Source: Thermoproteota archaeon
GTDB lineage: Archaea > Korarchaeota > Korarchaeia > Korarchaeales > Korarchaeaceae
Reading direction: 5' to 3'
Assembly: GCA_027491485.1 (NCBI GenBank)
Contig: JAOZGR010000001.1
Location: forward strand, 1-64,000
DNA: 64,000 nt
Shown: in pieces, positions 32,497 through 40,610 of the stretch
Layout of the letters: each line of letters opens with the position of its first letter
Numbering within the stretch: the first letter of the stretch is position 1
Position numbers and translations under genes: made by a program
Notes under the pieces: model-generated
The model's input: only the letters and a program-made list of their open reading frames with translations
The model's database searches: none
What the model was told of the DNA's origin: nothing

Positions 32497-34485
32497 ATGA
32501 GTAGTGAAGAAGTGAAGGTGGAAGGGGCCTGCCCAACGGATGAGGTTAGGATAGGAGTTTATGTCTGCCACTGTGGACTGAATATCGCTGGTGTTATAAA
32601 CGTCAAAGAGGTCGTCGAGTATGCCCAGAAACTACCCAATGTGGTGAGCGCTAAGGAATACATATTCATGTGTTCAGCACCTGGTCAAGATCTGATTAGA
32701 GAGGACATCAAGAAGTGCAAGCTAAATAGAGTAGTTATTGCTGCATGCGGCCCTGAGATGCATGAGCCCACCTTCCGCGCTGTGCTTGAGGAAGCAGGAC
32801 TAAACCCATATGTCTTAGAAATGGTTAGCATAAGAGAAGGGAGTTCTTGGGTGCACTACGAAGACCCAGAGGCTGCAACAGAGAAGGCGAAGGATATGGT
32901 GAGGATGGCCGTCGCTAGGGCGAGAAATCTTGAGCCCTTGGAGAAGATGAGCGGAGAAGTTAAACAGCGGGCATTAATAGTTGGAGGAGGAATAGCTGGT
33001 CTCGCATCAGCGCTAGATCTAGCGGAGAGGGGGTTCGAGGTCCACATCGTGGAGAAGAAACCTGTTCTGGGTGGTCATGCCGCCAGAATGGGCCAGCTGA
33101 ATGTGGAAGGTAGGAAGGTATCTGGTAAGGACCTTGTTGACTACCTAGTGAAGAAAGTAAAGGATAACCCGAATGTCCACATTTATACCAATGCAGAAGT
33201 GACTAAGGTAGATGGATCCATAGGAAACTTCACCATTACTGTTAAGCTAAAGCCTAGATACGTCAATGATAAATGTACCTCCTGTGGTAAATGCGTTGAA
33301 GTTTGTCCCGTAACCGCTCCAAACGAATATGAGTATGGAATCGGTGAAAGAAAAGCCATATTCCTACCGTTTGAAGGGGCTTACCCGAACCAGTACGTAA
33401 TAGATCCAGAGACATGCACTTTCTGTGGTAAATGCGTTGAAGTTTGTCCAGAAGGCGCGATAAACTTGGATGAGAAGGAAAAGGAGATCACACTAGAGGT
33501 AGGTGGGATAATACTCGCCACAGGCCACGATCCATATGAACCTCCGGTCGGTGAGTATGGTTATGGTCTGTCTCCAAAGGTTATAACACTTCATCAGCTA
33601 AAGAGGCTCCTCAGCGAGGATGGCCCAACGAAAGGAGAACTCGTAATCGATGGAAAGAGACCGAGGAATATCGTATTCATCTCCTGTGTAGGATCATTAG
33701 GAACTACTCCGAATGCAAATCAGTATTGTTCAAGGATGTGCTGCTCAGCTTCCCTACTTGAAGCACTTCATATCAAGGAGAAATATCCAGATGCGCAGGT
33801 ATTCTTCGTACACAAAGATGTCAGGACCTATGGAAAGGATGAGAACCTATATTGGAAGGCCATAGATAATCTAGTGAAGTTCGTCCGATTCGAGGAGAGT
33901 CCCAAGGTCACAGTGGGTAAAGGTGAGGTTAAGGTAGAAGTAGAGGAGTCAACTATACAGGAAAGATTAGTAATACCTGCAGATCTAGTCGTTCTAGTCA
34001 CAGGAATGGAACCTCCGAAGGAGATTGAGGAACTTAGGAGCCTGTTCAAGGTAGGGTGTGGTGGAGATGGCTTCTTAAAAGAAGCCCACCTAAAGCTAAA
34101 TCCAGTAGAATCCCTCACTGGAGGGATATACTTAGCAGGTACAGCTACAGGTCCAAAGAGCATAGCAGAGAGCATAGTTGCCGGAAGTGCAGCAGCTGCA
34201 AAAGCAGCATCTCTGCTTAGTAAGGATACAATAGAGGTAGAGCCTATAGTGGCTGTGGTAGATGAAGATAAGTGCTCTGGTTGTGGAATATGCGTCTCTA
34301 TATGCCCATATGGAGCAATCTCCTTGGAGAAGAAGGAGGACGGAACTAGGGTATCTAAGGTAGACCCAATGCTATGCCAAGGGTGCGGGACTTGTGGCGC
34401 AGCATGTCCATCTGCAGCAATACAACAGAACAGCTACAAGGATAAACAGATTATACCCCAGATATTAGCTGTGTTTGAGAGGTGA
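32497..34485 (+). CDS. hdrA: HdrA-type flavoprotein, long form with extra ferredoxin domains
   Basis: The 662-residue protein has the full HdrA order. First comes an N-terminal cluster domain (RIGVYVCHCGLNIAGVINVK, FMCSAPGQDLI, VVIAACGPEMHEPTF). The FAD motif ALIVGGGIAGLASALDLAER follows, with inserted clusters CTSCGKCVEVCPVTAPNEYE and CTFCGKCVEVCPEGA. The C-terminal double cluster is CSGCGICVSICPYGA and CQGCGTCGAACPSAA. In Mvh-Hdr complexes, HdrA takes electrons from MvhD and can bifurcate them. Here HdrB is absent, so the usual heterodisulfide output is missing. ATG 32497 follows GAGGTGAT. The stop overlaps the ribosome-binding region of mvhD. Confidence 0.95.
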   Translation: MSSEEVKVEGACPTDEVRIGVYVCHCGLNIAGVINVKEVVEYAQKLPNVVSAKEYIFMCSAPGQDLIREDIKKCKLNRVVIAACGPEMHEPTFRAVLEEAGLNPYVLEMVSIREGSSWVHYEDPEAATEKAKDMVRMAVARARNLEPLEKMSGEVKQRALIVGGGIAGLASALDLAERGFEVHIVEKKPVLGGHAARMGQLNVEGRKVSGKDLVDYLVKKVKDNPNVHIYTNAEVTKVDGSIGNFTITVKLKPRYVNDKCTSCGKCVEVCPVTAPNEYEYGIGERKAIFLPFEGAYPNQYVIDPETCTFCGKCVEVCPEGAINLDEKEKEITLEVGGIILATGHDPYEPPVGEYGYGLSPKVITLHQLKRLLSEDGPTKGELVIDGKRPRNIVFISCVGSLGTTPNANQYCSRMCCSASLLEALHIKEKYPDAQVFFVHKDVRTYGKDENLYWKAIDNLVKFVRFEESPKVTVGKGEVKVEVEESTIQERLVIPADLVVLVTGMEPPKEIEELRSLFKVGCGGDGFLKEAHLKLNPVESLTGGIYLAGTATGPKSIAESIVAGSAAAAKAASLLSKDTIEVEPIVAVVDEDKCSGCGICVSICPYGAISLEKKEDGTRVSKVDPMLCQGCGTCGAACPSAAIQQNSYKDKQIIPQILAVFER

Positions 34486-34495
34486 GGTGTGGGAT

Positions 34496-34936
34496 ATGAG
34501 TGATGGAGATGGGTTTGAACCTACTATCGTAGTTTTTGCATGCCATTGGTGTACATACCAAGCGATAAATCTGGCCGGCACTAGTAGGATGAAGTACCCA
34601 CCGAACGTACGTGTCATCAGAGTGATGTGCTCCGGGAGAGTAGATCCACAGTTCGTCATTGAGGCATTCAAAAACGGTGCAGATGGTGTACTGGTAGCTG
34701 GTTGCCATCCTGGCGACTGCCACTACGTAAATGGAAACATGAAGACGATGAGAAGGACTGTCATGCTCGAAAAGCTACTTCAAGACATGGGAATAGAGAA
34801 GGAGAGATTCAGAAGGGAGTGGATATCTGCCGCTGAGGCTAAGAAGTGGGTAGAAGTTGTGACGGAGATGGTAGAACAGGTTAGGAAGCTCGGTCCCCTT
34901 AAGCTAGCGGAAAGGGAGGTGGTGATGAATGAGTAA
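34496..34936 (+). CDS. mvhD: MvhD-type [2Fe-2S] electron-transfer subunit
   Basis: The 146-residue protein has the MvhD Cys pattern: VVFACHWCTYQAINLAG, VIRVMCSGRVDPQFV and VAGCHPGDCHYVNGN. In methanogens MvhD holds a [2Fe-2S] cluster and links the hydrogenase pair to HdrA. The C-terminal SAAEAKKWVEVVTEMVEQ helix is typical. ATG 34496 is preceded by GAGGTGTGGG, and the earlier TTG at 34475 is inside the hdrA end. It overlaps mvhG by 8 bases. Length is normal. It connects the hydrogenase and the flavoproteins. Confidence 0.9.
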   Translation: MSDGDGFEPTIVVFACHWCTYQAINLAGTSRMKYPPNVRVIRVMCSGRVDPQFVIEAFKNGADGVLVAGCHPGDCHYVNGNMKTMRRTVMLEKLLQDMGIEKERFRREWISAAEAKKWVEVVTEMVEQVRKLGPLKLAEREVVMNE

Positions 34937-35903
34937 GCCCAAGGTAGCCCTCTACTGGTGCGCTAGCTGTGGAGGTTGTGAGGAGGCGACTGTAGACCTC
35001 ACAGAGAGACTCTTCGATCTGGTAGAAGCTGTAGACATAGTGTTCTGGCCTATTGCCATGGACTTCAAGAGAGAAGATTTAGAGAAAATGGAAGATGGAT
35101 CTATAGATATTGCAATTATAAACGGAGGTATTAGGTTCGAGGAGCATGAAGAGATGGTGAAACTCCTCAGAAGGAAGTCTAAGATAGTAATTGCCTATGG
35201 GAGTTGCGCGCACTTAGGAGGGATACCCGGACTCGCTAACGCATATCCAAGGGAGGAAATCTTGAAGTTTGCTTATGAAGAAGCCCCTACTGTAATAAAC
35301 CAGGATAGAGTACGCCCTATGAAGAAGACCACAGTAGATGGAATGGAGTTCGAGCTCCCTGATTTCTTAGAGTATCTAAAACCACTAGACGAAGTAATTG
35401 ATGTGGATTATTACATACCAGGGTGCCCTCCAACCCCAGATCTGACTTGGGAGGCAGTATCGAAATTGCTCTCAGGTGAGATACCTCCAAAAGGTCATGT
35501 ATTTGGCAGTGACAAGTCCCTCTGTCACGAGTGTCCTCTGAATGAAACGAAACCAGACGAGATAAAATTAGAAGAGCTGAAGAGGCCCCATCAGGTTGTG
35601 CTTGATAGGAGTAAATGCTACCTCACTCAGGGAGTACTATGTATGGGACCAGTAACCAGAGGAGGATGCGAAGCTCTTTGCATCAAGGGAGGGATGCCAT
35701 GCACCGGATGCTTCGGGCCTCTCGAAGGTGTATATAACCAAGGCGCGAAAGCCCTCTCCTTCTTGGCGTCTGTCATAGATATTGAAGATGAGGAGAAATA
35801 CAGAGAGATGCTAGAAAAGCTGGGCTTCGATCCAATTGGCTGGTTCTTCCGCTATAGTCTTGCGAAAGGGATGATATATCGTAAGAAGGGGGATGGTGAG
35901 TAA
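34929..35903 (+). CDS. mvhG: [NiFe]-hydrogenase small subunit, MvhG type
   Basis: The 324-residue protein holds the clusters that carry electrons from the NiFe site. The proximal-cluster Cys pair is ALYWCASCGGCEEATVDL, and further ligands are IAYGSCAHLGGIPG and YYIPGCPPTPDL. The distal part has CHECPLNET, YLTQGVLCMGPVTRGGC and MPCTGCFGPLEGV. There is no twin-arginine signal, so it stays in the cytoplasm, as in MvhG of methanogens. It overlaps mvhD by 8 bases and precedes mvhA by 2 bases. Length is normal for the group. Confidence 0.95.
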   Translation: MSKPKVALYWCASCGGCEEATVDLTERLFDLVEAVDIVFWPIAMDFKREDLEKMEDGSIDIAIINGGIRFEEHEEMVKLLRRKSKIVIAYGSCAHLGGIPGLANAYPREEILKFAYEEAPTVINQDRVRPMKKTTVDGMEFELPDFLEYLKPLDEVIDVDYYIPGCPPTPDLTWEAVSKLLSGEIPPKGHVFGSDKSLCHECPLNETKPDEIKLEELKRPHQVVLDRSKCYLTQGVLCMGPVTRGGCEALCIKGGMPCTGCFGPLEGVYNQGAKALSFLASVIDIEDEEKYREMLEKLGFDPIGWFFRYSLAKGMIYRKKGDGE

Positions 35904-35905
35904 GA

Positions 35906-37366
35906 ATGAAGGAAATAGTTATAGATCCTATTACCCGTTTAGAAGGGCATGGGAAGATAGTTATCAAGTTAGATGAGAATGGAGAAGTCCAAAAAGCGCT
36001 TTTGCAGATACCTGAGCTCCGTGGCTTCGAGAAATTCTTAGTTGGAAGGACCGCAGAGGATGCTCCACAGATAACTCCAAGGATATGCGGGGTATGTCCG
36101 TGGGCCCATCACATGGCTTCTACCAAGGCTTTAGATGATCTGTTCAAAGTAGATCCACCTGAGCCTGCCAAGAAGATAAGGGAGTTCATATACAACGTTT
36201 TCATGTTAGAAGACCATGCTATCCACTTCTACGTACTTGCCGGCCCTGATTTCATCGTCGGACCTAAGGCCCCAAAGGAAGAGAGGAACGTTGTGGGCAT
36301 CATTAAGAAGCTTGGTGTCGACTTAGTGAAAAACATAATAGTCACTAGGAAGAAGCTGAGGAACCTCGAACAGCTGTTAGGAGGTAAGATAACTCACCCT
36401 GTGATGGGACTACCTGGTGGTGTCGCTAAACCCCTATCTGAGGATGACTGGAAGATATGTTACGAAACCTCAAAGGAGGCATTGGATTTCGCGAAGTTTA
36501 CCTTAGAGACCTTCAAGAACGTTGTTCTTTCCAACGATGAGTATGTTGATCTCATTAAGTCAGATGCCTATACGCATAAGACATATTACATGGGTTTAGT
36601 TGATGAGAAGAATCAGGTGAACTTCTACGATGGAAAGATTAGGGTAGTGGATCCGGACGGCAACGAGTATGTGAAGTTCGATGTTAAGAACTATCTGGAC
36701 CACATGGCCGAGCATGTCGAACCTTGGACGTACGTCAGGTTCACATATCTCAAGGGAGTTGGATGGAAAGGGTTCGTGGATGGAAAGGACAGTGGAATCT
36801 TCAGCGTCGCTCCCCTCGCTAGGCTGAATGCTGCCGATGGGATGGCAACTCCCATGGCTCAGGAAGCATATAAAGAATTCTACGAAACTCTCGGGGGTAA
36901 GCCAGTACACCACACACTAGCTTTCCACTGGGCCCGAGTTATTGAGATGGTCTATGCTGCAGAGAGAATGATGGAACTCATAGAGGATCCAGATATAAGA
37001 GATCCAAATGTGAGAAAATTACCGGAAGCAACTCCAGATGTGGGCATTGGTGTTGTAGAAGCTCCCAGGGGTACCTTGATCCATCATTATGAGACGGATG
37101 AGAAGGGGATAATCAAGAAGGCTAACCTAATAGTAGCAACTCAGAATAACTCCGCTAGAATGGTTCTTTCCATAGAGAAAGCAGCTAAGTCACTCATACA
37201 TGGTGGTAAGGTAGACGATGGCATATTAAACATGATAGAGATGGCCTTTAGGGCATACGATCCATGCCACGCTTGTGCAACGCACTCGCTACCGGGCTCA
37301 ATGCCACTCATAGTTAGGATATATGACAAGGACGATAACCTGATTAAGGAGATCAGACGTGATTGA
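35906..37366 (+). CDS. mvhA: [NiFe]-hydrogenase large subunit, MvhA type
   Basis: The 486-residue subunit contains both Cys pairs for the NiFe centre. RICGVCPWAHHMASTKALD lies near residue 60, and DPCHACATHSLPGSMPLIV near the end. The stretch after the last His (24 residues) is the peptide that a maturation protease removes. The whole pattern is group 3c, Mvh-type. With MvhG and MvhD it would oxidise H2 in the cytoplasm, or run in reverse. It ends the operon; 58 bases with a T-rich run then precede the protease gene. Confidence 0.95.
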   Translation: MKEIVIDPITRLEGHGKIVIKLDENGEVQKALLQIPELRGFEKFLVGRTAEDAPQITPRICGVCPWAHHMASTKALDDLFKVDPPEPAKKIREFIYNVFMLEDHAIHFYVLAGPDFIVGPKAPKEERNVVGIIKKLGVDLVKNIIVTRKKLRNLEQLLGGKITHPVMGLPGGVAKPLSEDDWKICYETSKEALDFAKFTLETFKNVVLSNDEYVDLIKSDAYTHKTYYMGLVDEKNQVNFYDGKIRVVDPDGNEYVKFDVKNYLDHMAEHVEPWTYVRFTYLKGVGWKGFVDGKDSGIFSVAPLARLNAADGMATPMAQEAYKEFYETLGGKPVHHTLAFHWARVIEMVYAAERMMELIEDPDIRDPNVRKLPEATPDVGIGVVEAPRGTLIHHYETDEKGIIKKANLIVATQNNSARMVLSIEKAAKSLIHGGKVDDGILNMIEMAFRAYDPCHACATHSLPGSMPLIVRIYDKDDNLIKEIRRD

Positions 37367-37382
37367 CATATTTACTTAATCC

Positions 37383-37396
37383 CTCCTTTTTCTTCC
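37383..37396 (+). terminator. Possible oligo-T terminator after mvhA
   Basis: A pyrimidine-rich CTCCTTTTTCTTCC follows the mvhA stop and precedes the protease gene. Archaeal RNA polymerase can stop at oligo-T tracts. The tract has five T in a row, so it may only be partial attenuation within a larger hydrogenase transcript. Confidence 0.3.
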
Positions 37397-37424
37397 GGTC
37401 AGCCTTCTAGGGTAGGAGCCTTAT

Positions 37425-37898
37425 ATGAGGATACTCGTTCTGGCCCTTGGAAATGATATACTCGGTGATGATGCTGTTGGCCTTCTAGTAGCTGACAAAC
37501 TGGAGAGACTCCTTCCAGATGAGCTGAGAAGCGGGGTAGACATAGCAAAATCGTCGCAAGCCGGTTTCTATCTCTTAGACTACTTCCTCATGGGGCACGA
37601 TAGGGTAATCGTGGTCGACTCGATAATTGGGCCTGAATCTGGCAAGATAGTAAAGATAGATCCAGACAGCCTTAAACCTGCCCTTGCACCTTCTCCACAC
37701 TATAGTGGTCTCCCAGAGATATTCTCACTCCTAGAAAAGCTGGGTTCTCCCATACCTGACGTGGAAATTTATGCTATTACTATAGATGAGCCCCATATCG
37801 GGGCGGATATCAGCGAGCCTGTGAAAGAAGCATCTGAGAAGTTGGCGAATATGCTGATCCTAAGGCTAAAGGAACTCCTCTCAGATTCACGCGAATAA
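37425..37898 (+). CDS. Hydrogenase maturation protease (HycI/FrcD type)
   Basis: The 157-residue protein has the typical opening VLALGNDILGDDAVGLLVA with the first nickel-ligand acidic residue, VIVVDSIIGPESG with the second, and SPHYSGLPEIF with the His. The family cuts the C-terminal tail of the large subunit after nickel insertion. It lies directly after the mvhA gene and before hypA. The nearest substrate is MvhA. The start ATG follows GGTAGGAG. Length is normal. Confidence 0.9.
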   Translation: MRILVLALGNDILGDDAVGLLVADKLERLLPDELRSGVDIAKSSQAGFYLLDYFLMGHDRVIVVDSIIGPESGKIVKIDPDSLKPALAPSPHYSGLPEIFSLLEKLGSPIPDVEIYAITIDEPHIGADISEPVKEASEKLANMLILRLKELLSDSRE

Positions 37899-37952
37899 AG
37901 CTTTAAAGAGGAACTCCTGCTCAAGTAAGCGGATAGTCAGGGTGAATTGAGG

Positions 37953-38390
37953 ATGCATGAGTGGACTCTTGCAGAGGCCATCGTAGAATCGCTTAATTCC
38001 TTCGTTGAGCAAAACGGCAGGAAGAAAGTGCTGGAGGTAGAGATCTTGTACGGTGAGATGATGGAATTAGATACCGATATTCTGAGCTATGCCATCGAGG
38101 AGCTAGTAAAGGGTACAGTCTTAGAGGGTGCAAAATTCTCATTAAAGGAGGAGAAGGCACTATTCAAATGCAACGCATGCGGAGCTACATGGGACTTTGA
38201 AATTGCCCATAGGATGCTATCTCACGAATTCGGAATTCTAGAGGAACCCTCGGGTGCGCGAGAGAGTCCCTTACACTTCATCCCAGACTTAGCTCAGGCT
38301 CTATTGAAATGCCCCCGGTGTGGAAGTCGAGACTTCGAGGCAATATCTGGGAAGGGGATAAGAGTAGCCAGGATGGTGTTAGAAGGATGA
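37953..38390 (+). CDS. hypA: HypA nickel-delivery protein
   Basis: The 145-residue protein starts MHEWTLAEAIVES. The His at position 2 and the Glu bind nickel, so ATG 37953 is preferred to the TTG two codons earlier. The zinc site is FKCNACGATWDF and LLKCPRCGSRDFE, separated by a loop of about 40 residues as in archaeal HypA (longer than bacterial ones). HypA passes Ni to the large subunit with help from the HypB ATPase. Its stop overlaps the next start (ATGA), so HypA and the ATPase are coupled. Confidence 0.9.
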   Translation: MHEWTLAEAIVESLNSFVEQNGRKKVLEVEILYGEMMELDTDILSYAIEELVKGTVLEGAKFSLKEEKALFKCNACGATWDFEIAHRMLSHEFGILEEPSGARESPLHFIPDLAQALLKCPRCGSRDFEAISGKGIRVARMVLEG

Positions 38391-39178
38391 TCATTGATAA
38401 AGATATACTCTTCGAGAGGGGAAGGAGAAACCTCTCAAGGATCGGAAGAATTATAACCGTGGCTGCAGGTAAAGGAGGGGTTGGAAAGAGCTTAGTAGCT
38501 GCTTCCCTGGCTTTGACACTCAGTGAGAGGGGAAAGAATGTTGGACTTTTAGATCTAGATGTTCATGGACCATCTATCCCCGATATATTACATGCTAGAG
38601 GGGAGATTGTAGCCTCTAAGGAGGGTCTGAAACCGTTATCCGTGCACGGGATCAAAGTGATGTCCACAGGCATGCTCGTCGGGGATAACCCCTTACCCAC
38701 AAAAGGAGAGGATAAGAGAAATCTTATTTCCTTCTTAGTAGGTCTCACCAATTGGGGAAATCTAGATTACTTGATAATAGACCTCCCACCAGGTACGGGA
38801 GATGAGACCATCTGGGTCTTGAGGGCCCTCCGTGGGCTTAAAAATGTGGGGGTCCTTGTGGTTACGACTCCATCGATCTTAGCAGTTTCTGTAGTCGGAA
38901 GATTACTTAGCATGCTAGAAGACGAGAAAATTAGGATAATAGGGATAGTTGAGAATATGGCATACTTTAACTGTGAGGGTAAGGTGTATAGGCCATTTGG
39001 AAGATTCAGTGAGGAATTGGTGAAGCGATTCAAGTTAAAGGTCATAGCCAGTCTTCCGATAGATCCCTCACTTGAGCAGACGATCTACAATGGAGGGCTC
39101 CCCCATAGATCTTCAGAAGAGCTGAAATCAGCATTCTATAGACTTTGCGAGGTTGTGGAGTCATCGTGGGGTGAATAA
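38387..39178 (+). CDS. hypB: Mrp/MinD-type ATPase acting as archaeal HypB
   Basis: The 263-residue protein starts MIIDKDILFERGRRNLSRIG and carries a deviant Walker A, VAAGKGGVGKSLVAASLAL. The signature YLIIDLPPGTGDETI follows. It is a ParA/Mrp-class ATPase, unlike bacterial HypB, which is a GTPase. In Thermococcus, a Mrp-class protein is known to be the HypB partner of HypA. The direct 4-base overlap with hypA makes that role likely here. No Fe-S Cys pair of the Mrp type is evident at the C-terminus. The frame is open 26 codons upstream, but these lie inside hypA. Confidence 0.85.
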   Translation: MIIDKDILFERGRRNLSRIGRIITVAAGKGGVGKSLVAASLALTLSERGKNVGLLDLDVHGPSIPDILHARGEIVASKEGLKPLSVHGIKVMSTGMLVGDNPLPTKGEDKRNLISFLVGLTNWGNLDYLIIDLPPGTGDETIWVLRALRGLKNVGVLVVTTPSILAVSVVGRLLSMLEDEKIRIIGIVENMAYFNCEGKVYRPFGRFSEELVKRFKLKVIASLPIDPSLEQTIYNGGLPHRSSEELKSAFYRLCEVVESSWGE

Positions 39179-39180
39179 AA

Positions 39181-39393
39181 ATGTGCTTGGGAATTCCGGG
39201 CAGAGTGGTGAAGGTGGACGGTAATACGGCATTAGTAGATTTTGGAGGCATCACTAGGGAAGTAGATGCTTCTTTAGAAGATGTTAAGCCCGGAGACTAT
39301 GTGCTAGTACATGTTGGAGTTATAATTTCAAAGTTAAGTCTTGAAGAGGCACAAGAGACTATAGAGATGCTAAAGGAACTGATAGAACAGTAG
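39181..39393 (+). CDS. hypC: HypC/HupF hydrogenase chaperone
   Basis: The 70-residue protein starts MCLGIPGRVVKVDGNTALVD, with the conserved Cys2 that carries the Fe(CN)2CO unit. GDYVLVHVGVIISKL and a Glu-rich helix follow. It works with HypD to build the iron centre and deliver it to the large subunit. It lies 2 bases after the HypB-type ATPase gene and just before hypE. Size and order are normal. Confidence 0.95.
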   Translation: MCLGIPGRVVKVDGNTALVDFGGITREVDASLEDVKPGDYVLVHVGVIISKLSLEEAQETIEMLKELIEQ

Positions 39394-39398
39394 GTCGG

Positions 39399-40451
39399 GT
39401 GTCTAACATGCCATCCGATGATGACTTCATAAAACTTTCACATGGATCCGGTGGGAAGGAAACTACTCGAATAGTAAGTTCTCTAATACTCTCTCTACTG
39501 AGAGAGGACATGATGGCCGTTAAGGGGGGAATAGGCACAGACGAATTGGATGACGGGGCAGCAATTCCTATCGGCGATGGTAGGTATATCGTTGTATCGA
39601 TTGACTCTTACACAGTAAACCCCCCTTTCTTCCCAGGAGGGAATCTAGGGAAGTTAGCTGCTAGTGGGACTATTAACGACGTTCTGATGATGGGAGGGAA
39701 GCCTATAGCAATGATGGATGCGGTCGTAGTAGAAGAGGGATCTCGGATCGAGGAAGTTAGGGAAATCATTCAGAGCTTCATTGAAATCCTGAGGGAAGAG
39801 GAGATAAAGCTCATAGGAGGGGATTTTAAGGTCATGCCGAGAGGACAGCTTGATAAGTATGTAATCACAACAGTGGGAGTAGGAATAGCCGAGAAGCTAA
39901 TAGTAGACTCGAATTTATCACCAGGAGACAAAATAATCGTCTCCGGGACTGTAGGAGAGCATGGTGCTGCCATTTTAGCAGCTCAAGAGAACTTCTCCGT
40001 GGAAGGAGAGTTAAAAAGTGATGTACAGCCCCTAAAGCACCTTATGCTAAGCTTAATAGAAGAATTCGGTCATTCAATACATGCGGCTCAAGATCCAACT
40101 AGAGGCGGGCTTGCTCAGACGCTTAATGAATGGGCATCTAAGACAGGCCATCTGATAACGGTAAATGAAGCAGAGATACCCATAAGAGATGAAGTGCGAG
40201 CATTTACCGAACTCCTTGGAATTGATCCTCTGTCCCTCGCATGTGAAGGGAGGGTTGTGCTTGGAGTTTCGCCTGCTGATGCTGATGCCATACTCGACTT
40301 GATCAGGGAACTAGGGTATGAGGATGCAGCAATAATAGGAGATGTAAAGAAAAGTGAGAAATATGGTGGAATGGTCGTACTAGAATCAGTAGCAGGGGGG
40401 CTAAGGATATTGGAGCCACCTTCAGGCACGATAGTCCCAAGAATATGCTAA
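39399..40451 (+). CDS. hypE: HypE carbamoyl-phosphate-derived cyanide ligand enzyme
   Basis: The 350-residue protein is of the PurM/HypE type. It has LSHGSGGKETTRIVSS at the start, GIGTDELDDGAAIPIG, IVVSIDSYTVNPPFFPGG and ATP-site GGKPIAMMDAVVVEEGSR, with QDPTRGGLAQTLNEW. It ends GTIVPRIC, so the last residue is the Cys that takes the carbamoyl group and becomes thiocyanate. HypF transfers the carbamoyl. The start is a GTG; an ATG three codons later is an alternative. It closes the first hyp block and is followed by an oligo-T region. Confidence 0.95.
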   Translation: MSNMPSDDDFIKLSHGSGGKETTRIVSSLILSLLREDMMAVKGGIGTDELDDGAAIPIGDGRYIVVSIDSYTVNPPFFPGGNLGKLAASGTINDVLMMGGKPIAMMDAVVVEEGSRIEEVREIIQSFIEILREEEIKLIGGDFKVMPRGQLDKYVITTVGVGIAEKLIVDSNLSPGDKIIVSGTVGEHGAAILAAQENFSVEGELKSDVQPLKHLMLSLIEEFGHSIHAAQDPTRGGLAQTLNEWASKTGHLITVNEAEIPIRDEVRAFTELLGIDPLSLACEGRVVLGVSPADADAILDLIRELGYEDAAIIGDVKKSEKYGGMVVLESVAGGLRILEPPSGTIVPRIC

Positions 40452-40460
40452 TTGCACGGA

Positions 40461-40500
40461 TTTTAGTTTAACCGTAGGAGAGTCTTATTTTAGTTTTTTA
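40461..40500 (+). terminator. Oligo-T terminator after hypE
   Basis: TTTTAGTTTAACC and then TTATTTTAGTTTTTTAT follow the hypE stop. Several T runs close together are a usual archaeal stop signal. It separates the hydrogenase/hypACE transcript from the hypF-hypD unit, which has its own TATA box. Confidence 0.5.
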
Positions 40501-40578
40501 TAGGATCCCAATTAATACACAGTTGTCCAATTATAAGAATCGATTTGTTCGCATCTCGAATGATGCCGAAGGCTGTAG

Positions 40579-40588
40579 CTTTTTATTG
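40579..40588 (+). promoter_or_regulatory. TATA box of hypF-hypD
   Basis: CTTTTTATTG is about 27 bases before the hypF ATG at 40611. The spacing suits a leaderless start and shows that hypF-hypD can be transcribed separately. Confidence 0.55.
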
Positions 40589-40610
40589 CAGCCATTGATT
40601 TCCGACTCGG

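Noticed and set aside
30089-37366. A standard Mvh-HdrABC heterodisulfide reductase complex
   Set aside because: No gene with the CCG-type Cys-rich repeats of HdrB is present, and the HdrC-like part is fused to membrane helices.
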